Position numbers and translations under genes: made by a program. The notes below the pieces were generated by a model. That model was given only the letters and a program-made list of their open reading frames with translations, was not told the origin of the DNA and ran no database searches. 64,000 nucleotides of DNA. Source: Synechococcus sp. PCC 6312. Its GTDB lineage: Bacteria; Cyanobacteriota; Cyanobacteriia; Thermosynechococcales; Thermosynechococcaceae. Shown here in pieces: positions 38,858 to 48,124 of this stretch (positions are counted from its first letter, which is position 1; each line of letters starts with the position of its first letter). The stretch covers positions 373,501 through 437,500 of the forward strand of contig NC_019680.1 of the NCBI RefSeq assembly GCF_000316685.1, read 5' to 3'.

Positions 38858-39304
38858 TCATCCAAGGCCTTGGGATAGTGTAAACCAGGGAGTTTCTGGA
38901 ATTATATCCGCTGCTAAATCAAATTGTATTATGACAAGTTCTCGTGCTTCTCGATACGTTTGATCAAATTTTTCTTGGAGATACTCCATCAGACTTGGGC
39001 TATCGTCTAGGATTGATTCAGCTTCAAACCGAAAATTGAGAATATTAGCTTCTAGCTCTGGATAAAATCGGTCATGGCCTGGCCGGGCATATTGATGGGT
39101 GATTAAATGCTCACAAATCGTTCTCAAATAAGTTTGGAGTTTACGCTTTTGTTCTCTGCTAATACCCTCAACTTCATCAATGATATTGATCAGATCAAGA
39201 TTGGCAAAGTCCCGGTTTTTTAGTTGCTCAACCGTTCGATCAATCCAGAGTTGAAAATCTGAATCGTAGAGGTTTTTTTCCGTCGTGTCTGGGCCTGGTG
39301 TCAT
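38858..39304 (-). CDS. DUF29 family protein, C-terminus lost by frameshift
   Basis: DUF29 proteins are short and common in cyanobacteria, with unknown function. The 148-residue protein has the family features YDSDFQLWIDRTVEQLKNRDF and the RKLQTYLRTICEHLI helix. It ends with SQGLG and a TGA, but shifting one base gives the tail QALDEDWFPPQPGNDL and a TAG at 38821-38823. So one extra base in CAAGGCC cut off a conserved end. A related tail remnant is at 40521. A second DUF29 gene lies 26 bases upstream. Confidence 0.75.
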   Translation of the reverse strand: MTPGPDTTEKNLYDSDFQLWIDRTVEQLKNRDFANLDLINIIDEVEGISREQKRKLQTYLRTICEHLITHQYARPGHDRFYPELEANILNFRFEAESILDDSPSLMEYLQEKFDQTYREARELVIIQFDLAADIIPETPWFTLSQGLG

Positions 39305-39330
39305 ATTTTGCTATTTATAGTCACGGGAAG

Positions 39331-39801
39331 TTATTTATTCCAAGGTTGCCAATTTGGATCAAGGGGTTGCTCTAGGGTAAAGGGTGGCGACTTAGGGACA
39401 ATATTGGAGTTGATTTGACTTTCTTTAAGAAAAATCTCGTGACTCTTTTGATATTCTTCTTCAAATGTTTCTAGGCATTGGTTTCGTAGACTTGGGCTTC
39501 TTTTGAGTAGAGATTTAATCTCAGACCTAAAATTTGCAACCTCCACATCCCATCCTCTTAGGCAATAGTCCCGTTCCGATTCCCAATATTGAATCTTGAG
39601 CAAGTGTCGTAGCAGTTGCCGCAAATAACTCGATAGCGCGTGCTTATTACTGTTTCCCAAACTTTCAACTTCCTCAATTAAATTTTCCAAGTCAACTTCA
39701 TTAAATTCATTCGTCTTTAATTTACGAACAGTTTCATCAAGCCAAAGGTTAAAGTCTTGTTCGTAAAGAGATTTAGATTTGATTTGCAGTTGAGATGTCA
39801 T
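39331..39801 (-). CDS. DUF29 family protein
   Basis: A second DUF29 protein of 156 residues: YEQDFNLWLDETVRKLKTNEF at the N-terminus, LIEEVESLGNSNKHALSSYLRQLLRHLL in the middle and a conserved helix before the Pro-rich end. It is a paralogue of the downstream gene rather than a copy, as identity is limited. Start ATG at 39801. It sits between the Uma2 gene and the other DUF29 gene in one orientation, so the three are likely a single transcription unit. Confidence 0.85.
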   Translation of the reverse strand: MTSQLQIKSKSLYEQDFNLWLDETVRKLKTNEFNEVDLENLIEEVESLGNSNKHALSSYLRQLLRHLLKIQYWESERDYCLRGWDVEVANFRSEIKSLLKRSPSLRNQCLETFEEEYQKSHEIFLKESQINSNIVPKSPPFTLEQPLDPNWQPWNK

Positions 39802-39827
39802 AGCTCACTCTCGGTATTTGAGTAGGT

Positions 39828-40484
39828 TTAGTCTTGTTTTATAGATAACTGTTGCATTAACCAATTCGCCGCAGCAGTGTTTGTTCCTTTCTCTAAACGG
39901 GCTAAGGTTTGCGACAGTAACTCAATTTCCAGGCCCCGTAACACTTGAGAAATCGTAATTGGTTCGTAACTTCCTGCCTCAGTTAAGCCAAAGGCCAAGA
40001 CCTGACCCTGCTGCACATCAATCACCCAATACTCAGGAACTCCCAACCGAGCATAAAGCTGTTTTTGTTCTGCTAAATCCAACGTCAAGCTCGTATCGGC
40101 CACTTCTCCAACTAAATCCGGTAATCGCTGCTCAGGTAAGGTAATTCGGCGGGGTGTCCCAGGTTGCCAGCGGGGAATATTGTCACCCCTATAAAGCACT
40201 AAATCGGGAGCACAGGCCTGGGTTTCAGGGTTTTCAATCAGACACCGCCCATAGGATTGATAGGTTTCTTCGGGATGGAGAAAAGCCCAAAAACCAAAAA
40301 TGATCGTGAACAAATCGCTAACTGATGCGTGCCCAGGCCCCTCTTTACCCATTTCTACCCGTAGCCATCCCTGATCAAATGAAATTTTGCGCCACTCTAA
40401 ATTGGGATCATCTCGTAATTCAAGATATTCAGCCCAAGTAGCGATCTTAGATTTAATTATTGATTGAGCAGAAGTCGTGATCAT
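39828..40484 (-). CDS. Uma2 family (DUF820) putative endonuclease
   Basis: A full-length Uma2 protein, 218 residues. The core motifs are present: APDLVLYRG with the catalytic-type Asp, DLVGEVADTSLTLDLAEQKQLYARLGVPEYWVIDV and QVLRGLEIEL. The fold is endonuclease-like; biological targets are not known. It starts with an ATG at 40484 and leads two DUF29 genes. Compared with the copy at 17959, the Lys/Glu region is better conserved. Confidence 0.88.
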   Translation of the reverse strand: MITTSAQSIIKSKIATWAEYLELRDDPNLEWRKISFDQGWLRVEMGKEGPGHASVSDLFTIIFGFWAFLHPEETYQSYGRCLIENPETQACAPDLVLYRGDNIPRWQPGTPRRITLPEQRLPDLVGEVADTSLTLDLAEQKQLYARLGVPEYWVIDVQQGQVLAFGLTEAGSYEPITISQVLRGLEIELLSQTLARLEKGTNTAAANWLMQQLSIKQD

Positions 40485-40520
40485 GAAACATTTACCAGGC
40501 CTGGTCTAAGTTTAACCAAA

Positions 40521-40586
40521 TCACGAAAGATCATCATCGGGCCGGGGCGAAAACCAATCTTCATCTAGGGCCTGGGCAAGGTTTTG
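40521..40586 (-). pseudogene. DUF29-type C-terminal tail remnant
   Basis: Twenty-one codons on the minus strand read QNLAQALDEDWFSPRPDDDLS then a TGA, close to the shifted tail of the DUF29 gene ending at 38821 (QALDEDWFPPQPGNDL). A TAG directly precedes it. It must be what is left of a lost DUF29 or Uma2 gene. The flanking 200 bases hold no further gene. Confidence 0.5.
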
Positions 40587-40757
40587 CTAGATTACCGTAA
40601 TCTTTTTTAAGATTACAGCATGGATTCAATTATACAAAAATTATAAACTTTCAACCCGATCTCGAACTGAGCCGAACGCAATTTAAATAGAACTGTTTGT
40701 AAAACTGATCATTTTCTATCATTTTCGATAAGATCATACAAAGTCATTTAGTCTGCT

Positions 40758-41777
40758 GTGTACGCCTACCCCAGATTTTTCCTTTACCAGGAACCCTTTT
40801 GTCAGCCCCTAAAAACCCATCATGGGACTTGGCGGATTCGGGAAGGGATTTATGTCCGCTTAGAGTCGGAATCCGGGGAAGTGGGGTTTGGCGAAATTGC
40901 TCCATTGCCAGCTTTTGGATCCGAACCCATCGGGGCCGCCTGGACATTTTGTGCTGCACTCCCCAACACCATCACCGCAGAAACAATTGCCGCTATTCCT
41001 GATACCTTACCCGCCTGTCAATTTGGTCTGTCCCAGGCCTGGGCCCAACTTACGGAATTTCCTCACCTACAGCCCGAAACCTTGCCCTACTGTGGTCTAT
41101 TGCCGGCGGGCCGGGATCTACTGACTGTCCCCCAGTTAGCCAAACAGTCCTATGTGGCCTGGAAGTGGAAAATTGCCGTTCTGCCCTATGCCAGAGAGTT
41201 AGAGATTTTCCAGGCCTGGTTACAAACCCTGAACCCTGAAACTCCCCTCAAAATTCGCTTAGATGCCAATGGTGGCCTCAATTTAACGACGGCTCGGGCT
41301 TGGTTAACCGTTTGTGATCGGCTCAATACCCAATTTCAACAAGAGCAAGGCTACATCGCCATTGAATTTCTCGAACAGCCCCTCCCGGCCCAAGATTGGG
41401 TTAATCTCCAAGCCTTGTCCAACGACTTTCAAACCTCCATTGCTTTGGATGAAACCGTAGATAGTCTAACCGCCCTGGAAAATGTCATGGGTTTGGGCTG
41501 GCGGGGCCTAGTAGTCATTAAGCCTGTGTTGATGGGGGCCTGGTCGCGCTTAAAAGTGGTTTTGCCAAAATATCGAGACCAGATTGTTTTGTCCTCTGCC
41601 TTGGAGGGGGCCATTGGTCGTTGGGGAATTTTAGTCCTGGCCCAAGAGTTAAACCTGACCCGCTATGCCTTGGGCCTGGGGGTGGACGCTTGGCGGCCAG
41701 TACCCACTTTGAACACAAAGACGGAACTAGAAGACTTTTGGGAACTCGCCCTTGAGGTATTGCTCCACAAGTCCTAA
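40758..41777 (+). CDS. menC: o-Succinylbenzoate synthase
   Basis: MenC, an enolase-superfamily enzyme, dehydrates SHCHC to o-succinylbenzoate in the phylloquinone pathway (PSI quinone). Expected catalytic residues are seen: WKWKIAV with the acid/base Lys, IRLDANGGLN (metal Asp), FLEQPL (metal Glu), ALDETVD (metal Asp) and VIKPVLMG (second Lys). Length 339 residues. Start is GTG at 40758, giving MYAYPRFFLYQ; the cyanobacterial pattern PLKTHHGTWRIREG follows. Confidence 0.9.
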   Translation: MYAYPRFFLYQEPFCQPLKTHHGTWRIREGIYVRLESESGEVGFGEIAPLPAFGSEPIGAAWTFCAALPNTITAETIAAIPDTLPACQFGLSQAWAQLTEFPHLQPETLPYCGLLPAGRDLLTVPQLAKQSYVAWKWKIAVLPYARELEIFQAWLQTLNPETPLKIRLDANGGLNLTTARAWLTVCDRLNTQFQQEQGYIAIEFLEQPLPAQDWVNLQALSNDFQTSIALDETVDSLTALENVMGLGWRGLVVIKPVLMGAWSRLKVVLPKYRDQIVLSSALEGAIGRWGILVLAQELNLTRYALGLGVDAWRPVPTLNTKTELEDFWELALEVLLHKS

Positions 41778-41801
41778 TCTTCAAATGTTTAGATCTAACT
41801 A

Positions 41802-43580
41802 TCAGGCCGGTGTTGGTTTGCGGGTTCGTTTGGGCTTGGCCGAGACTGGGGCAGCACTCAGGGTTTGGCGCAACTCTTGGGCCTGGTTCACGAGAGCAGT
41901 GGCAAAATCTAACGCGGATCGTTCATTGGCTCCTCCGGCAATTTTGGCCAGTTCGGCGGCGCGTTGCTCGGGGGCGAGAACAGAGAGTTGGACAATGGTT
42001 TGCTGTTCCGGTTCGAGAACTTGTTTTTGCACCCGGAAATGGGTATCGGCCAAGGCGGCAATAATCGGTTGATGAGTAACACAGAGAACCTGTTGATGTT
42101 GGGCCAAATGATAAAGTTTTTCGCCAATGGCCTGGGCTACTCGTCCAGAAACCCCCACATCAATTTCATCAAAAATCAGCGTATTAACCGTTTCCACTGC
42201 TGCAAAACAGGCCCGCAAGGCTAATAAAAACCGACTCATTTCCCCACCCGATGCGGTTTCCCTCAGAGGTTGCAAGGGTTGGCCAGGGTTGGGGCTAAAC
42301 ATAAACGTGATCTGATCTGCACCGTGGCTACTGGGGGGAATTGGCCGGAATTGAACTTCAAACCGCACCCGTTCCATCGCGAGGGGCTGGAGTTGGCTAA
42401 TGAGTTGTTGACTGAGATGGTTGGCGGCCTGCTCCCGGAGTTGTTGGAGTTGCTGACAGGCCTGGTACAGTTGGGCTTCGGCGGCTTGGAGTTGGGCCGT
42501 GAGTTGATCTTGGCTCATGCTGGTGGCCTGGAGGATTTGCCATTCCTGCTCAACTTTGGCCTGGTAGTGGATAGCATCTTGGAGGGTCGGCCCATATTTG
42601 CGGGTAATTTGCTTTAGATGGCCCATGCGATCCGTGATGTCTGCTAAACGTTGCGGTTCCCCTTCCAGGGCATCGGTGTAATTTCGGAGTTGGCGGCTAG
42701 CGGTTTCGATCTGGAGGAGCGCGGATTCCACGAGTTCTTGAATGGGGGCTACCCCTGGATCAAAGGTCTGCATCTCCTGAAGTAAGCTGACGGCTTCCCC
42801 CATTAAGTCCACACTGGCCTGGCCCCTCTCTTGTTCACAAAGGCATTGATAGGCGCGAAATCCCTGGGCTTGGAGTTGCTCGATATGGTTGAGACGGCGA
42901 AATTCGTCTTCTAAATGTTGTAGTTCATCGGCATCTTCTAAATTAGCCAGTCGCAGTTCCTGGAGTTGAAACTTATACAGATCAAGCTGTTGGAGGCGTT
43001 GCTGTTCTCCTTGCAAATAGGATTCTTGGGCCTGGCGGAGTTGTTGATAGGCCGTATAGGCCATGGCCACTTGTTTACGGACTGCCAGCAGTTCACTTCC
43101 CCCAAAGCTATCCAGCCAATCCCGTTGCTGGCCGGCCTGGAGGAGTTGGTTCGCTTGTCCTTGGGCCGTAATGGCGACTAATAACTCTCGTAGGGCCTGG
43201 AGTTGTTGACGATTGACCAAGACTCCATTGATTCGTGAACGACTGCGGAATGCCCCCCCTACTAAAGACAGTTCCCGACTGCAAATGATCGTTTCATCCA
43301 GCGGGTCAATCTCTGCTTCTGTGAGCCAAGTCTGGAGGGCGGGTGTGAGGGAAAAGGTGGCTTCGATTAAGGTACGCGGCGGAATCTGGTTGGACTGAGT
43401 TTCTGGAACGGCCCGAATCACTCGGCTCGACATTTTCCCCCCCAGCACCCCATCAATGGCATCCAAGATAATGGACTTGCCGGCCCCAGTTTCTCCAGTG
43501 AGGACATTCAGACCTGGGCCAAAATTCACATCCAACTGGTCAATCAGGGCAAAGTTTTCAATCCGTAAGCCAATTAACAT
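41802..43580 (-). CDS. recN: DNA repair protein RecN
   Basis: RecN is an SMC-like protein that tethers broken DNA ends. Walker A GETGAGKSIILDA is at residues 29-41; the long coiled coil between about 150 and 370 contains many Gln and Leu; near the C-terminus are the signature TASGGEMSRFLLALR, Walker B TLIFDEIDVGVSG and the D-loop region with VLCVTHQP. Length 592 residues. It is convergent with menC (24 bases). ATG at 43580. Confidence 0.95.
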   Translation of the reverse strand: MLIGLRIENFALIDQLDVNFGPGLNVLTGETGAGKSIILDAIDGVLGGKMSSRVIRAVPETQSNQIPPRTLIEATFSLTPALQTWLTEAEIDPLDETIICSRELSLVGGAFRSRSRINGVLVNRQQLQALRELLVAITAQGQANQLLQAGQQRDWLDSFGGSELLAVRKQVAMAYTAYQQLRQAQESYLQGEQQRLQQLDLYKFQLQELRLANLEDADELQHLEDEFRRLNHIEQLQAQGFRAYQCLCEQERGQASVDLMGEAVSLLQEMQTFDPGVAPIQELVESALLQIETASRQLRNYTDALEGEPQRLADITDRMGHLKQITRKYGPTLQDAIHYQAKVEQEWQILQATSMSQDQLTAQLQAAEAQLYQACQQLQQLREQAANHLSQQLISQLQPLAMERVRFEVQFRPIPPSSHGADQITFMFSPNPGQPLQPLRETASGGEMSRFLLALRACFAAVETVNTLIFDEIDVGVSGRVAQAIGEKLYHLAQHQQVLCVTHQPIIAALADTHFRVQKQVLEPEQQTIVQLSVLAPEQRAAELAKIAGGANERSALDFATALVNQAQELRQTLSAAPVSAKPKRTRKPTPA

Positions 43581-43622
43581 AGCAAGGTGACAAAGGACTC
43601 AGGCCTGCTCTGTCAGGATAAC

Positions 43623-44302
43623 TTAGCTGTTCTCTAAAGTAATGCCCTGGGCCTGTAACTGGGCTTTTAGCTTTGCAAGTTCCTGTTCGGCCTGGTGGGC
43701 GCGATTTTCGGCTTTTTGCCTGGCCTGGTCGAGTTCTTCACTATTTAAGAGCTTTGCCCCTGTATCATCCCGATAAAAAACTAATGTCTGGGCCTGGACT
43801 TCTAGACGCAACTGCAACACGGCACTGTGGGCATTGGTAATTGGCTGATAAAAGTCTCCCAGAAGTTGATAACCCTGAAGTTGGTTGGGAATCCATTCAC
43901 CTTTGGGATCAAACAACCAATATTCTGTTACTCCCAGTTGTTCGTAGAGGTTTTTTTAAAGATCAAGTCTTGTTCTTGGGTGCTGGGAGAGGTAATTTCA
44001 AAGACAGCCTGGGGAATTTGTCCTTCAACCCAAAGTTTGTAATTATCCCGTGGGCCGGGTGGAACATCAAAAATCACCATTACATCGGGGGCAATGCGCA
44101 CTTTCGGATAGCCTTGGGAATAATAGAGAAACTGATTACTCAGGACAATCCCAGCTTCTCCCAGGTAGAGCCGCAACGTTGTGACAATATCGGTAATGGC
44201 ATCAAAATGCACTCAGGTTTCTGCTAAGGGTTTGCCATCCTCACTGGGGTAAAAAATATCCGGTTCAGCAGTGGTGGTCATTGAAGAAAGAGTCGTTGTC
44301 AT
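43623..44302 (-). pseudogene. Broken Uma2 family gene (nonsense plus A7 frameshift)
   Basis: The reading starts at the ATG at 44302 with TTAEPDIFYPSEDGKPLAET, hits a TGA before VHFDAITDIVTTLRLYL, continues through RIAPDVMVIFDVP and QAVFEITSPSTQEQDLIFKK, then loses frame at a run of seven A. With eight A it would continue KNLYEQLGVTEYWLFDPKGEW and run on to the stop at 43623, a coiled-coil tail included. So two separate lesions break one Uma2 gene of about 227 codons. The homopolymer could allow slippage, but the TGA would still block translation. Confidence 0.8.
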
Positions 44303-44406
44303 AGGTCAGACCTTCAAAAATGAGTTCACAGGCCTGGGGGCATAGATAGCTGGATTCTAAAGTTTTTGCTGGTCTCTCCGGCAGAGCATTGGGTCATAAC
44401 TCCCCA

Positions 44407-45591
44407 TTAGTTCTGGATTGCTTCTAATTCTTTTAGCAGTACCCCAGGCCCCTGACTGCCCCCGTGATAGCCCTGTTGAACATGGGTGCGGATAATCTGC
44501 TGAAGCCGTGATAAACCCCAGGCCCAGACCCCCACTTGACTGGCGATCCCCCCTACCCAAACACTGACACCCCAACTCAACTCCCCCAACATCCAGGCCC
44601 AGCCACTTTGCCCCAATAAACCAATCCCCAAGGTGGAGATTAAAATAATTTGCCAGGCCTGGCCGCTAGCAGGTGGGGTTAAGGGGATGCCATAAAATCG
44701 ACAGAGCCATCGAGCCAGGCCAAAACTGCTCCCTAGGCCCAAGACCATATCCCCCAGGCCCCAGGGCAGGAGAACCATTCCCAAACCCGCCAGCGGAATG
44801 AACCAAACTGTTCTCAGAGTGGGCTGGGGTTGATCTAAGAGAGTGGTACCTAGGTGTTGCTCAATGCTCAGGGTTTGTTGGAGAACCTGTTGAGCCCGTG
44901 ATTTAGGGGCAGTTTCGGTCAGCCAGGTTGTTAAGGCCAGGGATAGGGGTTGAATATTGGGTGTTAAGAGTTCCCGCCCAGTTTCTGCCACAGGGGCTGC
45001 ACTAACTAATAAAACTTGGTCTAGGGTAATAAATTGAGCCAGGCCGGCCTGTTGGAGTTGTAGATCTATATCCACTTTTGACCAGGCCAAGTACAAATCC
45101 TGTTTATTGGCTACGAACAAGAGTGAAACTTGTAACTCCTGGAGTTTTTTTAGGGCGTTAATTTCGACTGGATTCAACGGCCCGGCCGTGACAAATAGAA
45201 CTAAATCGGCCTGTTGGGCCACCTCCCAAGCCATAGCCGCCCGTTGTTCACCCGCGAATTCATCCAGGCCAGGGGTATCGGTTAAGTCTATGGCATAGGT
45301 CTGGCCTGCTAATTCCACTTGCCAGCGAACCGAGTGGGGCCAGAGGGTGATGCCGTGGGTGGGGCCAGTGGGAAATTGGGGTTGACCCAGCAGGGCATTA
45401 ATCAGCGCAGATTTACCCCGACTGACCTGACCCAAAACAGCAATTTGCCAGACTGGATAGGCCAGCTTTTCTTCCAGGGCCACCAACTCACTCCAAATTA
45501 TTTCCTGGGCCGGATGATGATGTTGATGCCAGGCGATTAGATGTTGTAAACAAGCCTGCACTCTAGCTGAACAATCCAGTGGCTCTGTCAC
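44407..45591 (-). CDS. Era-like GTPase with C-terminal membrane domain
   Basis: A 394-residue GTPase of the dynamin/Era-like type. The G1 loop is VLGQVSRGKSALINALLG, G3 is LTDTPGLDEF, and G4 is VANKQDLYL. After the G domain, a region with four or more hydrophobic segments (VWFIPLAGLGMVLLPWGLG, QIILISTLGIGLLGQSGW and others) anchors it in a membrane. Start GTG at 45591 with AAGGGG just upstream. It begins 12 bases after the pseudo-GTPase gene, so the two are one operon and probably act together. Confidence 0.8.
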   Translation of the reverse strand: MTEPLDCSARVQACLQHLIAWHQHHHPAQEIIWSELVALEEKLAYPVWQIAVLGQVSRGKSALINALLGQPQFPTGPTHGITLWPHSVRWQVELAGQTYAIDLTDTPGLDEFAGEQRAAMAWEVAQQADLVLFVTAGPLNPVEINALKKLQELQVSLLFVANKQDLYLAWSKVDIDLQLQQAGLAQFITLDQVLLVSAAPVAETGRELLTPNIQPLSLALTTWLTETAPKSRAQQVLQQTLSIEQHLGTTLLDQPQPTLRTVWFIPLAGLGMVLLPWGLGDMVLGLGSSFGLARWLCRFYGIPLTPPASGQAWQIILISTLGIGLLGQSGWAWMLGELSWGVSVWVGGIASQVGVWAWGLSRLQQIIRTHVQQGYHGGSQGPGVLLKELEAIQN

Positions 45592-45603
45592 GATCCCCTT
45601 TCC

Positions 45604-46860
45604 CTAGACCTGAGGCTGGAAACTACGGAAAAAGGCGGATCGGGGGAGTTGAGCGATGGTTTTTTGCAGGCTGGCCTGGAGTTGTGAGCCTAAATTCAGC
45701 TTAGATTCTGGTTGCGCCGCAACGGTTTGCCAATAGTCAATTAAACTCAGTCCTCCCACTCGCAAGAGATAGGCCACACTGGCTCCCTGCAAGCAGCTTC
45801 CGGCCAAGTAAGTCAGGCTATTTCCTTTTAGCCAGTGGCTGAGGGTTTGGGTTGTCACTTCCACCGCGCCGAATTGCACCAGCAAGCGTAAGAGAGTTTC
45901 AGCCAGGGGCCGGGCCTGGGTCAGGTCGAAATTGCGTTGATAGACTTTGCCAATCTCCAGGGTTAACTGCACCAACAGCCCCCCGGTGACGACTAGATCT
46001 AAAATGGGCAGCGGGTTGACGGCGGCCGCTCCGGCTCCTAACCATTGATAGCGGTTAATAATCGGCAAGGCTAGCTCTTTACGAACTTGGTTGAGATGAT
46101 CTTGGGTTTTTTGATGGAGGCAGATCGCAGCTTGCCATGTTTGTTGCCAGATCAGTACTTGTTTTTCGGTTGCAAGAATTTCTGTCAGTCGCAATTGTAA
46201 AGATTCCAGGCCTGGGGGGTTTGCGCTTATTCTGATCCAATCTTGAGGGGGCACAAACTCAGCTAATTTACGGGTTAACTCCTTTTCAAGAATTCCTAAT
46301 TCCCCGATATAGGCCCGGGGGGGTTCCTGCCAAAGGACTAAGAATCGTTGCTGTTGATCTTGAAGAGTTTGTAAGGCCTGGTACTCACTCCTGGTTAAGT
46401 CCCCAGAAATCACAAATAAAATTAAGTCACTGTTGGGGATCGCCCTCAAGTCTTCAGAGACCTGAATTTGCCAGTTTGAAAGCCCGACACCAGCTAATTC
46501 CGCGCCTAAACTAGCCAGACAATTGCCGACATTCCCCCACAATGAAAGGCTTAGGTCTTGTCGTTGTAAGCTCTGTCGGATTGCGGCCAGTTGGTTTTGC
46601 AGGTCGTGATCGGGGGTGTACTGGTTGAGGGTGGTGATCAGGGCCTGGGTAGCCTCCAGTTGGGTCGTAATCTGGCCTGGGGTAATTACCTGAGGCTGGC
46701 TGGTTGGTAGGTTACTTACAGAACTGGGGAAAAGTCCTCGCCACCACCAGGCCCCCGCCGCTGCCAACAGACTAAAACCAATCCCCCAGGCCGGATGTGA
46801 CCCTAACCAGGTGAGACTCCAAAAGACACCGATTAAACCCGCAGCAAACCAGAGAGGCAT
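45604..46860 (-). CDS. Pseudo-GTPase with DUF697-like C-terminal domain
   Basis: A 418-residue protein. After one or two N-terminal membrane segments (LWFAAGLIGVFWSLTWLG), residues 110-240 align by layout with the G domain of the neighbouring GTPase, but the P-loop position reads LWGNVGNCLAS, without GKS, and no DTPG or NKxD is seen. The C-terminal third (RYQWLGAGAAAVNPLPILDLVV) is DUF697-like and membrane-associated. I prefer the ATG at 46860 over the TTG at 46872. It lies immediately upstream of a true GTPase. Confidence 0.75.
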   Translation of the reverse strand: MPLWFAAGLIGVFWSLTWLGSHPAWGIGFSLLAAAGAWWWRGLFPSSVSNLPTSQPQVITPGQITTQLEATQALITTLNQYTPDHDLQNQLAAIRQSLQRQDLSLSLWGNVGNCLASLGAELAGVGLSNWQIQVSEDLRAIPNSDLILFVISGDLTRSEYQALQTLQDQQQRFLVLWQEPPRAYIGELGILEKELTRKLAEFVPPQDWIRISANPPGLESLQLRLTEILATEKQVLIWQQTWQAAICLHQKTQDHLNQVRKELALPIINRYQWLGAGAAAVNPLPILDLVVTGGLLVQLTLEIGKVYQRNFDLTQARPLAETLLRLLVQFGAVEVTTQTLSHWLKGNSLTYLAGSCLQGASVAYLLRVGGLSLIDYWQTVAAQPESKLNLGSQLQASLQKTIAQLPRSAFFRSFQPQV

Positions 46861-47065
46861 GGGACAAAACAAGGGACGCGCAAGATATCACCTAAAAGCC
46901 TACCAACTCCCCGCCCCCTAAAACTGGGATCTGCAAATGTCCGGAACCGAGCCTCAAAAATCAATCCCCAAAAGGATAGGTCTTAACCGATTCATCCCAA
47001 CGAGAAAGAGGTTTTTTAACGGCCCCCGCTCTAATTCTAAAGGGGTCACACCCTATCCACCGGGC

Positions 47066-48124
47066 TTAATTCTTCATGGCATTTTTGACCTTTTGGATAC
47101 CCTCTTTATTCCCTTGGGCCTTATAAAGGGATTCAGAAACCTTTAAGGCCTCCCGAGATTCCCGTTTGCGTCCACTGGCCTTCAGAGCCACGCCCAAGTT
47201 GTAGAAGGCCTCTGGGTTATTGGGGGTTAAGCGGGTGACCGTTTGATAGGGGAGAACGGCTTCATGGGGTTGTTTGAGCATCATCCATGTTTCTCCCAGG
47301 CCAACATAGGCAAGGATTGAATTAGGTAAGAGTTGGGTGGCCCGTTGAAACGCCCGAATTGCCCCTTGATAGTTATTCTGAAGCAGGAAAACTTTGCCCA
47401 CTGTTAATTGGATATTTCCATCCCCTTGCCCTAGAGAGGCCGCTTGTTCGAGGGCTGCGAGTCCTTGCGTTTTATCCCCGCTTTGGAGGAGTGCCTGCCC
47501 TAAATTGAGTTGGACATTGGGGTTATTCGGGACAAATTGGCTGGCCTGGCGGAGGGCGGTGAGAGCCTGGTTCGCATCCCCTTGGTTGAGATACAAAATC
47601 CCCAAGGATTGAAATGCTTCCCAGTTGCGCGGCTCCATGACAATAATTTGCCGATAGGTTTGAATCGCAGTTTGGGTATCCCCCAATCGAGCCAGGATCA
47701 CCGCTAACCCTTGATAGGCCTGGACATAACGGGGATTTAGGCGAATGGCTTGGCGGTAGGCAGCGGCAGCCCCATGATTCTCGCTTGTCATGCCTAAATT
47801 GAAACCGAGAGCATAGTAAAAATCTGGGTTGGTGCCATCTAGGGCAATCGCCTGTTGATAGGCTTGAGCGGCTGGGCCATATTGCTTTTGTTGTGCGTAG
47901 ATAAACCCAATGGCCGAAAATATGCGCGGGTTGCGGGCATCCAACTGGGCGGCTTGTTGATAGAGTTGCAAGGCTTGGTCAAAATTACCCGCAGTGACTA
48001 ATTCCCGCCCTTGCCGGAGTAGATCAGAAAGTTGTTGAGCATTACCCTGGGCAATCGCCAAACTGGGCATCATAGCTAGACAAAATCCGGCAAAAAGGGT
48101 TGAAATTGTGATTCGCAAAGACAT
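47066..48124 (-). CDS. Periplasmic TPR-repeat protein
   Basis: A 352-residue protein with a signal peptide (RITISTLFAGFCLAMMPSLAIA) and about eight tandem TPR units from residue 35 onward (QALQLYQQAAQLDARNPRIF, AAQAYQQAIALDGTNPDFYY, and so on), a scaffold for protein contacts in the periplasm or lumen. Start at the ATG at 48124; a TTG 12 bases upstream would add four residues. Function unknown, though such proteins often help assemble membrane complexes. Confidence 0.85.
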   Translation of the reverse strand: MSLRITISTLFAGFCLAMMPSLAIAQGNAQQLSDLLRQGRELVTAGNFDQALQLYQQAAQLDARNPRIFSAIGFIYAQQKQYGPAAQAYQQAIALDGTNPDFYYALGFNLGMTSENHGAAAAYRQAIRLNPRYVQAYQGLAVILARLGDTQTAIQTYRQIIVMEPRNWEAFQSLGILYLNQGDANQALTALRQASQFVPNNPNVQLNLGQALLQSGDKTQGLAALEQAASLGQGDGNIQLTVGKVFLLQNNYQGAIRAFQRATQLLPNSILAYVGLGETWMMLKQPHEAVLPYQTVTRLTPNNPEAFYNLGVALKASGRKRESREALKVSESLYKAQGNKEGIQKVKNAMKN

